Source: Argopecten irradians
Taxonomy: Eukaryota > Mollusca > Bivalvia > Pectinida > Pectinidae
Assembly: GCF_041381155.1 (NCBI RefSeq)
Contig: NC_091138.1
Location: forward strand, 34,217,604-34,281,603
Reading direction: 5' to 3'
Length of the DNA: 64,000 nt
Position numbers and translations under genes: made by a program. Of the stretch, positions 13,082-24,900 are shown one piece after another; position 1 is the first letter of the stretch; every line of letters starts with the position of its first letter. The notes under the pieces are model-generated. The model saw only the letters and a list, made by a program, of their open reading frames with translations, was not told where the DNA came from and did not search any database.

Positions 13082-13208
13082 AACTGGGTAGATGGCCGAC
13101 AATAACAGCCTACAGAACGACAAAGGGGACGCGCACCACCAACCCACGCAGTGTCTGATAGCGTCACTTAAGTCTGTTGTGTATTTTAAATTATCAGTTA
13201 TAATATAG
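13082..13208 (+). other. Candidate small coding or 5' exon upstream of TNRC6
   Basis: A strong pyrimidine tract (CTTCCTTCCTCCTCCATGTAG) precedes AACTGGGTAG and an ATG at 13092 that opens M-A-D-N-N-S-L-Q-N-D-K-G-D-A-H-H-Q-P-T-Q; the frame then runs to a TAG at 13206. Base composition changes to GC-rich exactly over this segment. No good GT donor closes it (the best is a poor CA|GTGTCT), so it may be an alternative first exon of TNRC6, a short terminal exon, or chance. Confidence 0.3.
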
Positions 13209-15515
13209 AAGCATTAGATTTTACATAATTTTCACTCCTAAATGCTTGGCCGACATTTATCATATAAAACGTGTGGAAAGTGCAGATAGATACAGAAAAT
13301 CAATATTAAATAATAAAATATTGCATGCCAAGAGTTATTCATTTATTGGGGTCAATAAAAGTTATGTGTGAAGTGATAATTTTAAAGTTAAAATACATGT
13401 ATATCATTTTGGTAATTTTTGAATATGGTCGGCTGATTAAGTTTAAGGATTTAATGTTTTAATACTCAACAAATTACTTTATTACTGTATTTCTCTTGAT
13501 AAACACCCATCATGTCCAGTATCCCTGCCACATTGCTGTGGAAGTGTTGGTATGGTCTATCTAGTACTAAGCTAGATATCATTTGACCAGGAATGTCATC
13601 AGATCAGGATATATCATATATTTATTAATTTCAAATATAGAAACATATTTCACTGAGAACTTGAATTCTGTACAATATAAAGAGTACATTTAGTGGGTAA
13701 AAATTAGCTTTTTAGACTTGCTAGGTTGCTAATTATGGTTACAACAGTACTACCGGAAGTCCTAATTATAATTTGTCAATGGGAACATCTCATTGGGTGT
13801 TTGTCATAATTAAGAGTTGTTATTGGGTAGATTGAAGCCGTCTTGTGTAAAAATACCTTTCCTATACATGTCTATGGGACTTGTGTTTTATCATAAATGA
13901 CTCTACTTGTACACCTAATACTAGTATATCTGATTTGTGGTCTATATGTGGTATACACACATATATATACCCCATGTAGTTAGTATACATTCGAAGGTAA
14001 ACAACACAGTATATATACCTGTGGTAGTTATGTATTAGGTAAGTGGCTGAAATAGCTGTGTGGTTTTAGTTTGAGAATATACTCCATAGTGGTCTCACCA
14101 CGTCTGGCCGTATGCCAGTCGTCTGGCTATGTTTCGTTGGGAGCTGTACATGTATAGCTATATAGCTACCCTTACAGTATATATCATACATACGGCAGTC
14201 CACAGCGAAGTAACATGTATAGTGCCTCTATGTCATAAGTTTTTATTAGTATTTCAAACTAATGACCCATGCCAAATGTAAAAGCGTGGAATGTGAGCTG
14301 GATGCCAAATTGCAGGTGTGATTATGTATGTAATGTTGCAGTATATAGAAAACAGTACAACTGTGAACCCGTGTGTACTTTGAATACAAGGCTATTTCTC
14401 TATGATGTGCTTCATAAGTTGGCATCGCTGTGCAATGATTCACTGTAGATGCAAGTGGTTAATTCTTTGTCAGTGACCATCTTATTCTCATTTATATATA
14501 TAGCAGTAATATCATTACACAAAGTATAGCTGGTACATTTTCTGTTGTTGCTGATGAAGGTCATGGTCACAGTCATTTGTGGGACTCATACATTTGTGTT
14601 TTTCCTGCGAGAGGAAGACCACCGTAATTAGAATATTGAAAAAGTATCAGTTTTTGAACTTAATATTGAATGAACAATTCTTACAATTATTACAGGTCCA
14701 AAACAGCTCAGATGATACCTTATTGCTATAGTCAATCAAGGGCTCTGTACCCCACCCTGTAGATCTAGACTAAAGTTGCAAAATAAGAACTGCAGCCACT
14801 GTACCTTTTTCACAGACACTAGCCTGTGTATGCAGTATAGGCATCTGCCAGTAGCACATTAAAGTACTGGTCAAAATTTTCATATTTATATGATGATAAT
14901 ATGCGTTATGATATTGTATGCTGTTGAAGTACCTGTGAACAATCTCTGTAAAGTTGTATTTCTTGTAATTTTCACTGAAACAATATGTTGTTTTAACATT
15001 TGATATTTGAACATGGACATGTACATATTGATGATTTAGCTCCACAGAACCATATGTCAGCCTATAAGAGAGCCAAAATCTAGGGATCATATATTCCTGG
15101 TTTTTACTATAACGCTTCAATAACCGCCATGTTCAGTACCTTCGGGTTTTGTCGGAATTCAAAATCGTATCACGTGACTGACGTCCACACGTCCTGCATG
15201 TGGTGATTCATGTAACTAGTGTAAGTGCACATGTGTTTGTTTATGTTTTCGTTCTAATTAATATGAGCAAATCGTGCTGGTATATGTCCACAGAGCGAGT
15301 ATTTGAAACATCTAATTCACACATTGCCATAATTCAATATTGTGTGTATCAAATATTGTAATGTGCGAGCATTATTTTCTCTGTAGATCAAGTCTGCTGA
15401 GGTCGACCACATGTTTTGTTTAGGAAAAAGTTGACATTTCTCTTGGTTTCACAACTCTCATGTTACTTTGAGATTGTCATGACGATGTTCGGAAGAATTT
15501 GGAATGATTTGACCT
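13209..15515. other. Non-coding, no recognised gene
   Basis: AT-rich sequence with TATA-type microsatellite patches near 13.95 kb and 14.5 kb. A 116-codon frame on the minus strand (14770-15120) has no recognisable protein features. Confidence 0.4.
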
Positions 15516-16389
15516 CTTTTGAGCCTATTTAATTTTTAGCTCACCTGGCTTGAAGCTTATGTCATGGGGCGGCGTCTCTTTTGAGCCTATTTAATTTTTA
15601 GCTCACCTGGCTCGAAGCTTATGTCATGGCGCGGCGTCCGTCGTCCGTCTGTCCGTCAACATTTCCTTTAAATTGCTACTAGTCATAGAGTTCTGCATGG
15701 ATTGTAACCAAATTTGGCCACAAACATCCTTGGGGGAGGGGGAACAGAACTTGTATAAATTTTGGCTCTGGTCCCCCGGGGGCAGGAGGGGCGGGGCCCA
15801 ATAGGGGAAATAGAGGTAAATCCTTTAAATCGCTACTAGTCATAGAGTTCTACATGAATTGTAACCAAATTTGGCCACAAACATCCTTGGTGGATGGGGA
15901 ACAGAACTTGTATAAATTTTGGCTCTGACCCCCTGGAGGCAGGAGGGGCAGGGCCCAATAGGGGAAATAGAGGTAAATCCTTTAAATCGCTACTTGTCCT
16001 AGAGTTCTGCATGGATTGTAACCAAACTTAGCCACAAAAATCCTTGGGCGAAGGGGAACAGAACTAGTACAAATTTTGGCTCTGAACCCCGTGGGCAGGA
16101 CGGGTGGGGCCCAATAGGGGCAAAAGAGGTAAATCCTATAAATCGCTACAAGTCCTAAAGCTTTGCTGGATTGTGACCAAATTTGGCCATAAACATCCTT
16201 GGGGGAAGGGGAACAGAATTTGTATAAATTTTGGCTCTGATTCCCTGGGGGCAGGAGGGGTGGGGCCCAATAGGGGATTTAGAGGTTAATATGAAAATTC
16301 CTTCAGAAAAGAAACAATAAACCTGTATTCAGAACATAACTTGGCATTACAAACCAGGTGAGCGATACAGGCCCTCTGGGCCTCTTGTT
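15516..16389 (+). mobile_element. Tandem-core non-autonomous element, Helentron/HINE-like, family 2
   Basis: The 5' end TTTTTAGCTCACCTGG occurs twice (15533 and 15596) because a segment of about 62 bp including host flank is duplicated. A GTCCGTCGTCCGTC tract leads into about four diverged core units containing AAATCGCTACTAGTC, AACCAAATTTGGCCACAAAC, TATAAATTTTGGCTCTG and GGGGCCCAATAGGGG. The 3' end has CCAGGTGAGC (inverse of the 5' end), the hairpin AGGCCC-TCT-GGGCCT (16369-16383) and CTTGTT. It has the same terminal plan as the element at 10.36 kb but an unrelated core. The 61-codon frame inside it is repeat sequence, not a gene. Confidence 0.7.
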
Positions 16390-17066
16390 CACGTGTACAC
16401 GTTAAAAAGATATTTTACTTTTATAATTTAAAATACTTCCAGTGGTAAAAGTGGTAAAATTAGAAAGTTTAAAACTCAGACAAACGGAGAAAAATATGTA
16501 TAACACTTAAACAGTTTTTACTATGACAAAAAGAGCGAAAGTGATAGACCATAAAACTTAAATTGAAATTATAACCAGACTTTTCTGATGGGTATAAATG
16601 GATAGTAGGGTAAATATACGTACCCAATCTAATATACTTTCTGGCTACGGAGATTATAGCTAAGTCATTGCAGCTAATGTTGGTAGATATTTTGTTTAAA
16701 TCATTGTTAAAGATGTCCAATCTTTGAAAAAAAAAAAAAAAAGTTTTAATGCTATTCAAAGAACATTCATCTCTTTATCAAAGAAATAATATATGAATTT
16801 AAGCAAAACATCAAAATGACAACTCTGTTTTAACCATGTTCCAGAATTTAAAACATTGGCATGTACAGCTGTTATGACTACAATATTATCTGTCAGTATG
16901 AAATAAAACATAACTGTATTATTAATAGAGCATGCAGCCTTTTAATAAGTACCTGTGATTAAAATACTGGCAGTAGACTTTGAACACGTTATACAACCCT
17001 GGTGAAAATTTCATTTCATGCCATGTAAGAAACTTATATATATAGTGTCTAGATATTATGCAACTT
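16390..17066. other. Non-coding, no recognised gene
   Basis: AT-rich intergenic or intronic sequence with an A-run near 16729-16742. No supported feature. Confidence 0.4.
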
Positions 17067-17075
17067 ATTCACCTA

Positions 17076-17216
17076 TAGTCCACTAAACCTCCCTATATTA
17101 TCAGGCTTTTTTTTTTTTTTTTTTTTTGCCAAATATATATATATATATATATATGTTAGGCAAATATTTTTTTAAAACCTAAAGGTAATAATAATATAGG
17201 CAGGTTTAGCAGACTA
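17076..17216. mobile_element. MITE family B with 9-bp target duplication, copy 1
   Basis: The left end TAGTCCACTAAACCTCCC and the inverse of the right end TAGTCTGCTAAACCTGCC match over about 27 bp with three differences. The element is flanked by a perfect 9-bp direct repeat ATTCACCTA (17067-17075 and 17217-17225). A 9-bp duplication is typical of Mutator-like elements. The 141-bp body is mostly T-run and AT repeat and encodes nothing. A second copy lies at 36880-37221. Confidence 0.85.
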
Positions 17217-17225
17217 ATTCACCTA

Positions 17226-17649
17226 GGCCCTATATATATATATTGAAGGAATTAAAAATGTTTTTATTATGATCATCCTAATTTTACATGAGGTAGCTAA
17301 CTGGCAGGGTGAATAAGTGAAAGTGCACTGCTTATATGTGTGAAGTAAGAATTGTGATAAGTGGCTAGCTACAATGAGCGAATGTTAACTATTTTGAAGG
17401 TAAACGATTTGACTTGGAAATGCAGTATGCATCCAATTATATTTCAATGAAAAAGACTTAAAAAATATAAAACAATCGATTAAAAATGCGCAGATGGCAA
17501 AATAAAAATGTCTAAGGCTATATCCAAGATAACAATGCACCCCAAAAAATAAGATATTCTGAAGAATAAATTAAAATTGACTAGGTCTATTATAAATACA
17601 AAAGAAATTGTATAACATATCTTGAGTATGACAAATGATAAAAATAACA
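17226..17649. other. Non-coding, no recognised gene
   Basis: AT-rich; nothing supported. Confidence 0.4.
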
Positions 17650-18480
17650 TGCTGCGAAACCTGTCTCACTCCGGCGTTAACCAACTACGAAGAAAATATT
17701 GGTAAAGTGCGTCGGGCACTTGCTCTGTCTGCATTGCTTAGTTTTCAGTATATAAATCATGTGACCACGCGCATGCGCAATAAACGTGTGTTAACCTACA
17801 ACCAACCAGCTCTGTAATGAGCCTGCTGCCTATGTCGGCCTGTGAGCAGGCCTTTTAGAACTGAAAACGACGAAAAGTTCTTAAATTTTGGCTATAAACA
17901 TGCCTCATCTCCGGTGCTATGTACATACTCAATTTCGTGTCCATTAGGCTGTATATTCCGTAAGCGGTTACTGTGATATGTGCAATCTTTCTCGGGTTCA
18001 AACCATCGCCCAGGAAAGTCGCCATTGAATTTTCATTCCGAACACATCCAAGGTAGGTGTACATTGTTTGTCGGCGTTATCCGTACCGTTTGCTACAAGC
18101 TATTGTAAATTTCATTTTAGATGTTTATTTACCTTTATGCGAAAATGCTTAGAAATCTATTTCGTATGTTATTCAATCATATTTGGACATGGGGAATCTT
18201 TTCAGCTGGGAAAATCGGTCAAGGTTCAATCGCGTAGCTTCAGTGTTTATTGGCGTGTCTTTCATTGCCCTGAATAATCGGGTGTTTCGTGCAATTTGAA
18301 GTTTGTCATTTAATAAATATATCCAATATGTATGTTTCGTGACAATGCATATCTCCGTTGCACATATGTTTAGCGTGTTTTCAAACGAAACAAGTCGGCG
18401 ATTACACTAATATTTTGGCAGCCATTTTGCCTCATCAGAGTAATGGCTGCCGGCGACATTAAAAATTCAAGATGGTGGCT
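17650..18480 (+). promoter_or_regulatory. Promoter-like island upstream of the TNRC6 5' exons
   Basis: CpG-containing sequence rises above the surrounding AT-rich DNA. A perfect NRF1-type palindrome GCGCATGCGC lies at 17769-17778. The segment ending ACACATCCAAG|GTAGGT (donor after 18052) resembles a non-coding first exon. The short exon series that leads into TNRC6 starts 1.15 kb downstream on the same strand. Short frames such as the one starting at 18443 (M-A-A-G-D-I-K-N) lack support. Both this island and the one at 8.6 kb could be alternative promoters. Confidence 0.45.
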
Positions 18481-19202
18481 GTCTCACCAGTCTGGTGCGA
18501 GAAATTATTATGAATTTGGATTGCAGCCGACACTTTTACTGCTTTTCCTACGCTTTTGTAACCTCATTTATGTACAAATTCGTTTCATCAGCATAATGTT
18601 GTTGAGTTTGTATTTCATTGTGCGTTCTCTTAGTGACGTCGGGGATTTTAAATACCACGACTGGGGCCAGTTGGATGTCGATGTAAAAATTATGAACACG
18701 CATTAGGGAAACTTGTGTATACATTACCTTCGGGGTCCTATCATAATCTATAAACCTCATATTTTACTTGTAGCCTGAACGGTGATCATTGCTACAGAAT
18801 TCATGGTTTATTGTTGTGCATTGCGCAAATTTAATAAACTTCAAAATGTGTTGCAAATCAAGATCTACTAATTGGCCTATAGCATAATGACAGTGTATGT
18901 TATTGTAGAGATGTCATTGTTCACATGTTCCTAGACTTTGTGATTTTGCATTATTGATTCACCGTGTTTGTTTTTCAGACTTGCATGAACTTAATTTATT
19001 ATTTACTGGATAGCATTATGCATGCTTTTAAAATATAACAGAGTCTAGGAGTAGTATTTATTTCAAAATTTTGAAATTTTATCACACAGGTACAACTGCT
19101 GATTTACTGATGAAAACATTTACCTGTTGTCATTGACTCATAATTGCTTGAAGTAAACATTAGTTGCACATTTAATTTAGACATGATTCTTTTTTGTTTC
19201 AG
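18481..19202. other. Intronic/non-coding sequence
   Basis: No coding signal; probably the first intron between the promoter island and the first short 5' exon. Confidence 0.35.
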
Positions 19203-19268
19203 CTGTCATCCAAAGATCTTAACATTCATCTTGCCTTAATCTTTCATTGTGACTACCTGTACTCTAAG
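19203..19268 (+). other. TNRC6 5' leader exon 1 of 7
   Basis: 66 nt between CTTTTTTGTTTCAG-type acceptor sequence and a TCTAAG|GTAAAT donor. It is open in one frame, but the following exon has stops in all frames, so it is read as 5'UTR. Confidence 0.55.
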
Positions 19269-19481
19269 GTAAATAAAGTTTGAAATTGAAAATAATATGT
19301 AATCTTATGTCAATATTAAATTTTAATTTTATATCAATTTTTATAGTCAATGCTCATATATATATGAACTAATGGAAAGGGATTTATGAAGTTTGAAAGT
19401 GGCTTATTCATGTTAAAATAATAAATCTCTTATTGAAAAAAATCATAGCACATTTTAACATGTCTTTTTCTTCCTTTGCAG

Positions 19482-19541
19482 AGTGAAACTTAATTGCCAA
19501 ATTGTGTAAGATATTATCACTGCCTATTACCATAATCTCAG
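19482..19541 (+). other. TNRC6 5' leader exon 2 of 7
   Basis: 60 nt between CTTCCTTTGCAG and CTCAG|GTAAGTC, both near-consensus. It contains stops in all three frames (TAA, TGA), so it is non-coding. Confidence 0.65.
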
Positions 19542-19669
19542 GTAAGTCATTTCATAAAGAAAGATAATTAACTATCAAAACATATGCAATCTTAATTCAT
19601 CAATTATATATATAAACAGATTTTATTAACATAATTAAAAAAAAAATATATATAAACTGATTTAATTAA

Positions 19670-20025
19670 AGATGCTCCACCGCTGACAAATGGTATTTTT
19701 TCACTATAAAAAACAGGAGCAGACGATTTAGTATTTTTCTTCTGTTACAAAAGTTACTTACTTTACACCATTAACACCATTGAAAAGTTTGAGCTTCTAA
19801 TTTTACTTCAAGTTAAAAATATGAAAAATAATTAATTGCATCCCGAAAAAATTCCGTGACACTATATCCTATATGGAATTAAGTACTGATTGCGCATGCA
19901 CTAAAGGCGAAATAAATTATTTTATATTATTTTTTGTGTTAATTAGGCATATATGTACACGATTAAACACCAATTATTGTTCAAATGATTAATATCATTT
20001 ATGCTCTGTCGGCAGTGGAGCATCT
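19670..20025. mobile_element. piggyBac-like MITE flanked by TTAA
   Basis: The left end AGATGCTCCACCGCTGAC and right end GTCGGCAGTGGAGCATCT are inverted repeats (two differences), immediately flanked by TTAA (19666-19669 and 20026-20029). TTAA targeting is the hallmark of piggyBac elements. The 356-bp body has no open frame. It sits in an intron of the TNRC6 leader. Confidence 0.85.
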
Positions 20026-20159
20026 TTAACAAAATTTAAAAAAAAATGTCAATAGACTACTTCCAATTCCTTTGTTGAACTTGGTTGTGTTTTTGAGATA
20101 AAGAAATGAATAATTAAAGAGGACTAAATTTTGATATTGAACCTCTTGTTGACTTTCAG

Positions 20160-20197
20160 ATTCATATCAAAACTGAAGCTCATACTATTTATATGAG
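20160..20197 (+). other. TNRC6 5' leader exon 3 of 7
   Basis: 38 nt between TTGACTTTCAG and ATGAG|GTAAGTG. It contains an ATG close to its 3' end that would open an upstream frame. Confidence 0.6.
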
Positions 20198-20540
20198 GTA
20201 AGTGATGAAGTGTAAAGACCAGTCGTTTTATGACACAACATGTAAAATTCTACAATGTTAGGTCAAGTAACATTTTGTGAGGTCAAAAATATATGATACT
20301 GTAAATGTATGGAAGTTTGGCATGATGGCAAAACAATAACTGAAAAATGATGAAACAGCCGTCAGAAAATCAAATGTCTAAATAAAATTAAAGTGAATTA
20401 TGTATTCAGAATGTAAGCTATTGCATGATTCAACTGTATTCTTTTGGAAAATACGGACCCCAAAATGTATTAAATAAATTTCTTTACATTCAGTGGTCAT
20501 AGTGAAATCTGTATGTTTCTATTTCTCTTCTCCATTCCAG

Positions 20541-20619
20541 ATTAGTTGCTGCCTGTGGTTGTGTAACATATCTGTTCTTAAATATTTATAGCTAATTCAG
20601 CATTTTATATCAAACAAAG
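20541..20619 (+). other. TNRC6 5' leader exon 4 of 7
   Basis: 79 nt between TTCTCCATTCCAG and CAAAG|GTAAGA. It has several stops and no long frame. Confidence 0.6.
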
Positions 20620-20887
20620 GTAAGAAGGCAATGAAATTCATTTCTTGAAATTGAAGTGCTCCTTGTCCTAAGGAAACACTTTGTACAATTGTTTTAAATA
20701 TATTAAGAAATGAATGAATATAAAAAGGATCTTGTTTAATGGTTATATAATCAGTAAATAAACGAAAACTACTGTTCATTTACATTATCAAGAACTGTTT
20801 AAATAGTTTATATTATCAGTGAAAGAATACTAGATATGTAATGGTGATGCATAATGAGTAATGCATTTTATATCTGTTTATCTGCAG

Positions 20888-20930
20888 GATATTTTACAGA
20901 CAAGCTAACCTGCTGGGTTCAATGAGAAAG
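20888..20930 (+). other. TNRC6 5' leader exon 5 of 7
   Basis: 43 nt between TTATCTGCAG and GAAAG|GTATGA. It contains an ATG in AATGAG. Confidence 0.55.
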
Positions 20931-21207
20931 GTATGAAATACTGTTGATGAGTTTTACCGGGTTTTTTTCCCCACAAAGTTGACTTGCCATACAGATATGT
21001 AAACAGGTACAGAATAGAAATGTGATGTGTCTGCCAAACTCGCTCAGAAACCCACCAACTACAAAAAGCACATTACTAAATGATAATTACAGGAGATTAA
21101 ATAAAACTTGTTCAGTTCCCAAGTATCATCAAATTTCCATGATTTGTACTTCATTTTAATCAGCATTATCATTGTGAAAAAATTTATCTGGTAACTATCT
21201 ATTTCAG

Positions 21208-21291
21208 ATCAAGGAAACCCCATTGGTGAACAAATATAGATCCACTAGGACACTGATCCTTCAAAAGTTGGATTTATTTCCATTGATAAAG
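21208..21291 (+). other. TNRC6 5' leader exon 6 of 7
   Basis: 84 nt between TATCTATTTCAG and TAAAG|GTAAAT. Non-coding by frame content. Confidence 0.55.
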
Positions 21292-21855
21292 GTAAATGTT
21301 AAAAAATACATAAAGAGAAAAGACTGCTGTCAGAATTCTTAATTTTAAGTTCTAGCAAAATATGAAAATCCTTGCCCTTTCTGGGTATTAGAAAATGTGT
21401 TTCTTTATCAGGGGTATTGACTCATTCTCCCCTGAAAATTCATTATTGACTGCTTTTGAATTAAAGAGTAGATCAAGTGTGTCCTCAGTGTTATTGGTTG
21501 GTGTGAATGTATGTGAAATATATATAGTTTTGTAATGTGAAAAATGTTTTTATGTCTTATTATGTATTACTATGTAAATGTTTATATATTGCGATAAGTT
21601 CTAAAACTTAAACAAAATAAAGGATCTGAATCAGAAGTGAATGGGTTAAATACTTCATTGTATATATATACATATTTGCAGTTTCCATATATTCTGTTGT
21701 TAGCACCAAAAAAATTACACATTTGCAGTTTCCATATTCTGTTAGCACAAAAAAAAATCAAAAATCATTAAATACTTAACTTCCAAATGATGAGATGAGA
21801 GTTGTTAGCATTAGTTATGAATTTCATTCATAATAGTGTTTGTTTTGTATTACAG

Positions 21856-21962
21856 TTCCTCAGAACCGGCAGGAGTGCTGAAGCAAGAGGTAGTCATTGC
21901 CTCTAATCAACGAATTGACTGATATCATAAAAAGTGCCAAATTCTCGGGGAGATGCAAGAAG
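21856..21962 (+). other. TNRC6 5' leader exon 7, carrying the start codon
   Basis: 107 nt between GTATTACAG and AAGAAG|GTAAAC. ATG at 21953 is preceded in frame by a TGA within the same exon. It contributes M-Q-E plus one base, which matches the phase of the next coding exon (V-S-K-P-H-G). A donor-like GAG|GTAGTC inside it at 21890 would skip the ATG. Confidence 0.65.
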
Positions 21963-24900
21963 GTAAACAGATTTCAGTCATGAAAAAGAAATGTTAATCT
22001 CGATTTTAGGTCGGCGTTGAATGTTAATCCCAAATCAGTGTTGAAGGTATAGTGGTATACATTTAATAAAGATCAACTGATAAAGGCAACTTGTTTCATT
22101 TTATAGGACTGACTCAAGGTCTGATGATTAAAGTTGGAGGATGTGTAACTGATACAATTCATAATGAATACATTTGATTGTCAAGATAATGAAATTAATG
22201 GGTAAATTTATAATTGCAGTGAGTAAACCTCATGGGGCTCAGTGGAATGCTGGAGGAAGTTGGGGAACAGGATCAAATGCAGATGACGGAGGCTGGAGTC
22301 AGGGCCCTCCTGCGTCTGGTAGTGGTTGGACCGGAACAGTAGCTGGTAAGTCCGGACTCTATGTTATAATATACAATTTTGATGAGGTTGATCCATGTAT
22401 CGACAGTGTTCAAAATGCTGCAATTGTTTTATTATTTTACTTGGTTTTTATTTACAAACAATAGTTGAAAAGATATACAACAGTCAATAGTGTTAAAGGG
22501 ACAATTCACTCAGGCTAATTTCTTTTATATAACCAAGAAGCAAAATATGGCATAAATATATTGTTCTACATTTCGTATGAAACATATAACATAAAATATT
22601 GACGAATTCCACGTTATTGTTTAGTATTTTAATTGATACCGTTGTAATTACAAATTGTTGATCAATACGATTAAACAGGTACAATATGTACGCTGTACCC
22701 ATACCAGAGACAAAGTCACGCACATCAAACAAATGAACTACATAACCACTGAGAAGGTGATAAAATGATTTTTTAGGCAAGACAATTCACCTAATAAGGT
22801 AAACACACTATTGTCCGAGCGATTTGAGCAGTTCTAGACAAAAGTAGCATTACTCTACGATCAAGGGACAGGGTTCGGCATACAAGATGTTCAACCACAA
22901 TGTGTAATGGCGGACAGCGAACGAGTGTGAACTTTTCACACTCATTTCACCATTATGGGCTTTTCTGGCATATCACAGTAAAACCGACTGATCTAATTTC
23001 CATTAGAACTGGGTTTTTTCCTGTATATGTACAAATTTTAATTTTAATTGTCCCATAAATATCTAAATATTTATTTCAGGATATATTACCAGAAATGTTT
23101 GTCCTGATTTCCAGATAGAGGATGGCAAATGCATCATTGTACTGTAGTTTTCATAGAACGACTTGCTGACGTGCTGTCTAAATACAAACACCGCTCTTAT
23201 CATTAGGTGTTTGTTTTTGCAGCTCCAACAATGTATTCGCAATGTATGATGAAAATGTGTTACAATTATGTTGCATTCAAACACTTAAATAACTATGAAG
23301 CTATGGTGCTCTGGTTCGGAACTTCCCTATCTATTTATAGACATATCGGTCAATCAACTTTTATGAGTTGATCATTGTTATTAATGTTAATGTTTTATAG
23401 GGGGTCATGTGGGGAACGTTGATCGTTTTGCTATAAAGAAAAAAGAAGTTCTTGTCTGTTGAGTTATTTACTTTCGAAATTGGTCATTTTTTTTGTAGAT
23501 TTAATGAGTAATTTGTTTCTTTTGGTTTTTATTGAAGGCACAGCTGCTGCAAACGGAACTGTACACGATACTTCAAACTGGGGAAACGCACAAGATTTAG
23601 GTCAAGTGTCAGATTGGCAGCAACCTCCCAAACCAAACATAATAGTAGACCGTAATGATAAAGAGGCCTGGCCATCTATTGGAGGTGACAATTCTGAGAG
23701 TACTTCTGAGAATGGTGATGACAATGCCTCTGTGAAATCAGGATCTGTGATATCTGTTTCGAGTAATCAAGGCCAGACACATGACAAAACTTCAGGTCCA
23801 AGTGCCATTCATAATCAGAGTACATCCAGTTTATGGAGCACAACATCCAACTTTAACGGAATGGATTCCAGCACCTGGAGTGGTGGAATAGGCATACCCA
23901 ATTCCTCAGCGGCCAATATCAGCTCTGTGAGCTGCAACAGTTCAATGAGCTGGACAAGCCCACTCTCTACAAGTCTTTCTTCGAATAACCAAGGATTTAA
24001 TGTGCAAAGCACAGCTAGTAGTGACTTCTCAAACCAAATGAATCTGAAAAGTGTCCAAAGCTCCACCGCTGTGTCTCGAACGACTGCGAGTGGATGGGGT
24101 GTTGGTGGTGCTGCTCCTGGGGCCCTCCCCCAGGCAGTTAGTCAAAATCAAGGAGGGAACAGGCCACAAAGTGCAGTGCAAGTACAGCAATCAACACCCC
24201 GAACCATAGTTGGTGGTGGTAACGGTGGTAATGGTAACTTTATGCAAGGACAGATGGGCAGTGGTGCTCTTCAACCCAATGGACCTCAGACATCTGGCTC
24301 TGCTTCTGTGTCTCAACCAGGGCAAAAAAACAGTTCAGTAATGTCGGCACAGCAGCAACCACTGCAGCAGGGTAGTTCTAATAGTGCATTTCAAAGTATT
24401 CATGGCATGTCTGCATCATCAGTATTTTCATCGAAGTCTCAGGCGGAGTTGGCATGGGGTTCTATTGGCTCGGGACCCCAGTCTCAAGGAAGTGCTAATA
24501 ATGCTGGTGGCGATGCAGCTAATGCAGGCAAGGGCAGTGGCAATAATGGACAAATCAAGTCAAGCGACTCTGCTGCTGGTGGATGGGGAGCACCACCTGT
24601 CGAAGGAGATGCCAAAGTTCCAGATGGTTGGTCTGGAAATCCGAGCTCCAGTGGTGACTGGGGAAATTCTGTACCCTCCAGTGGGAGTCAGTGGGACACA
24701 ACTCCTACTTCTAAACAAGGGCCTCCGCAACAGTGGCCTGGAGCAACTCAAGGTGCGGGGCAAAATCAAGATCCACCCAGATCTCAGCCTTCCTCATGGG
24801 CCGAGGCAGCTGGGAAAGGCCTTACTACCAATCCCTCCAATGCTTCATCAAATCCAAGTGCTTCTAACGAAAATACGGTGCAGACTCAGCAACAACAGGA

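Noticed and set aside
16104-16289. 61-codon frame with G-P-N-R-G repeats
   Set aside because: It lies wholly inside the tandem core of the repeat element at 15516-16389.
18443-18706. Frame starting M-A-A-G-D-I-K-N in the promoter-like island
   Set aside because: No family resemblance, no splice context, overlaps an open frame on the other strand; more likely leader or promoter sequence.
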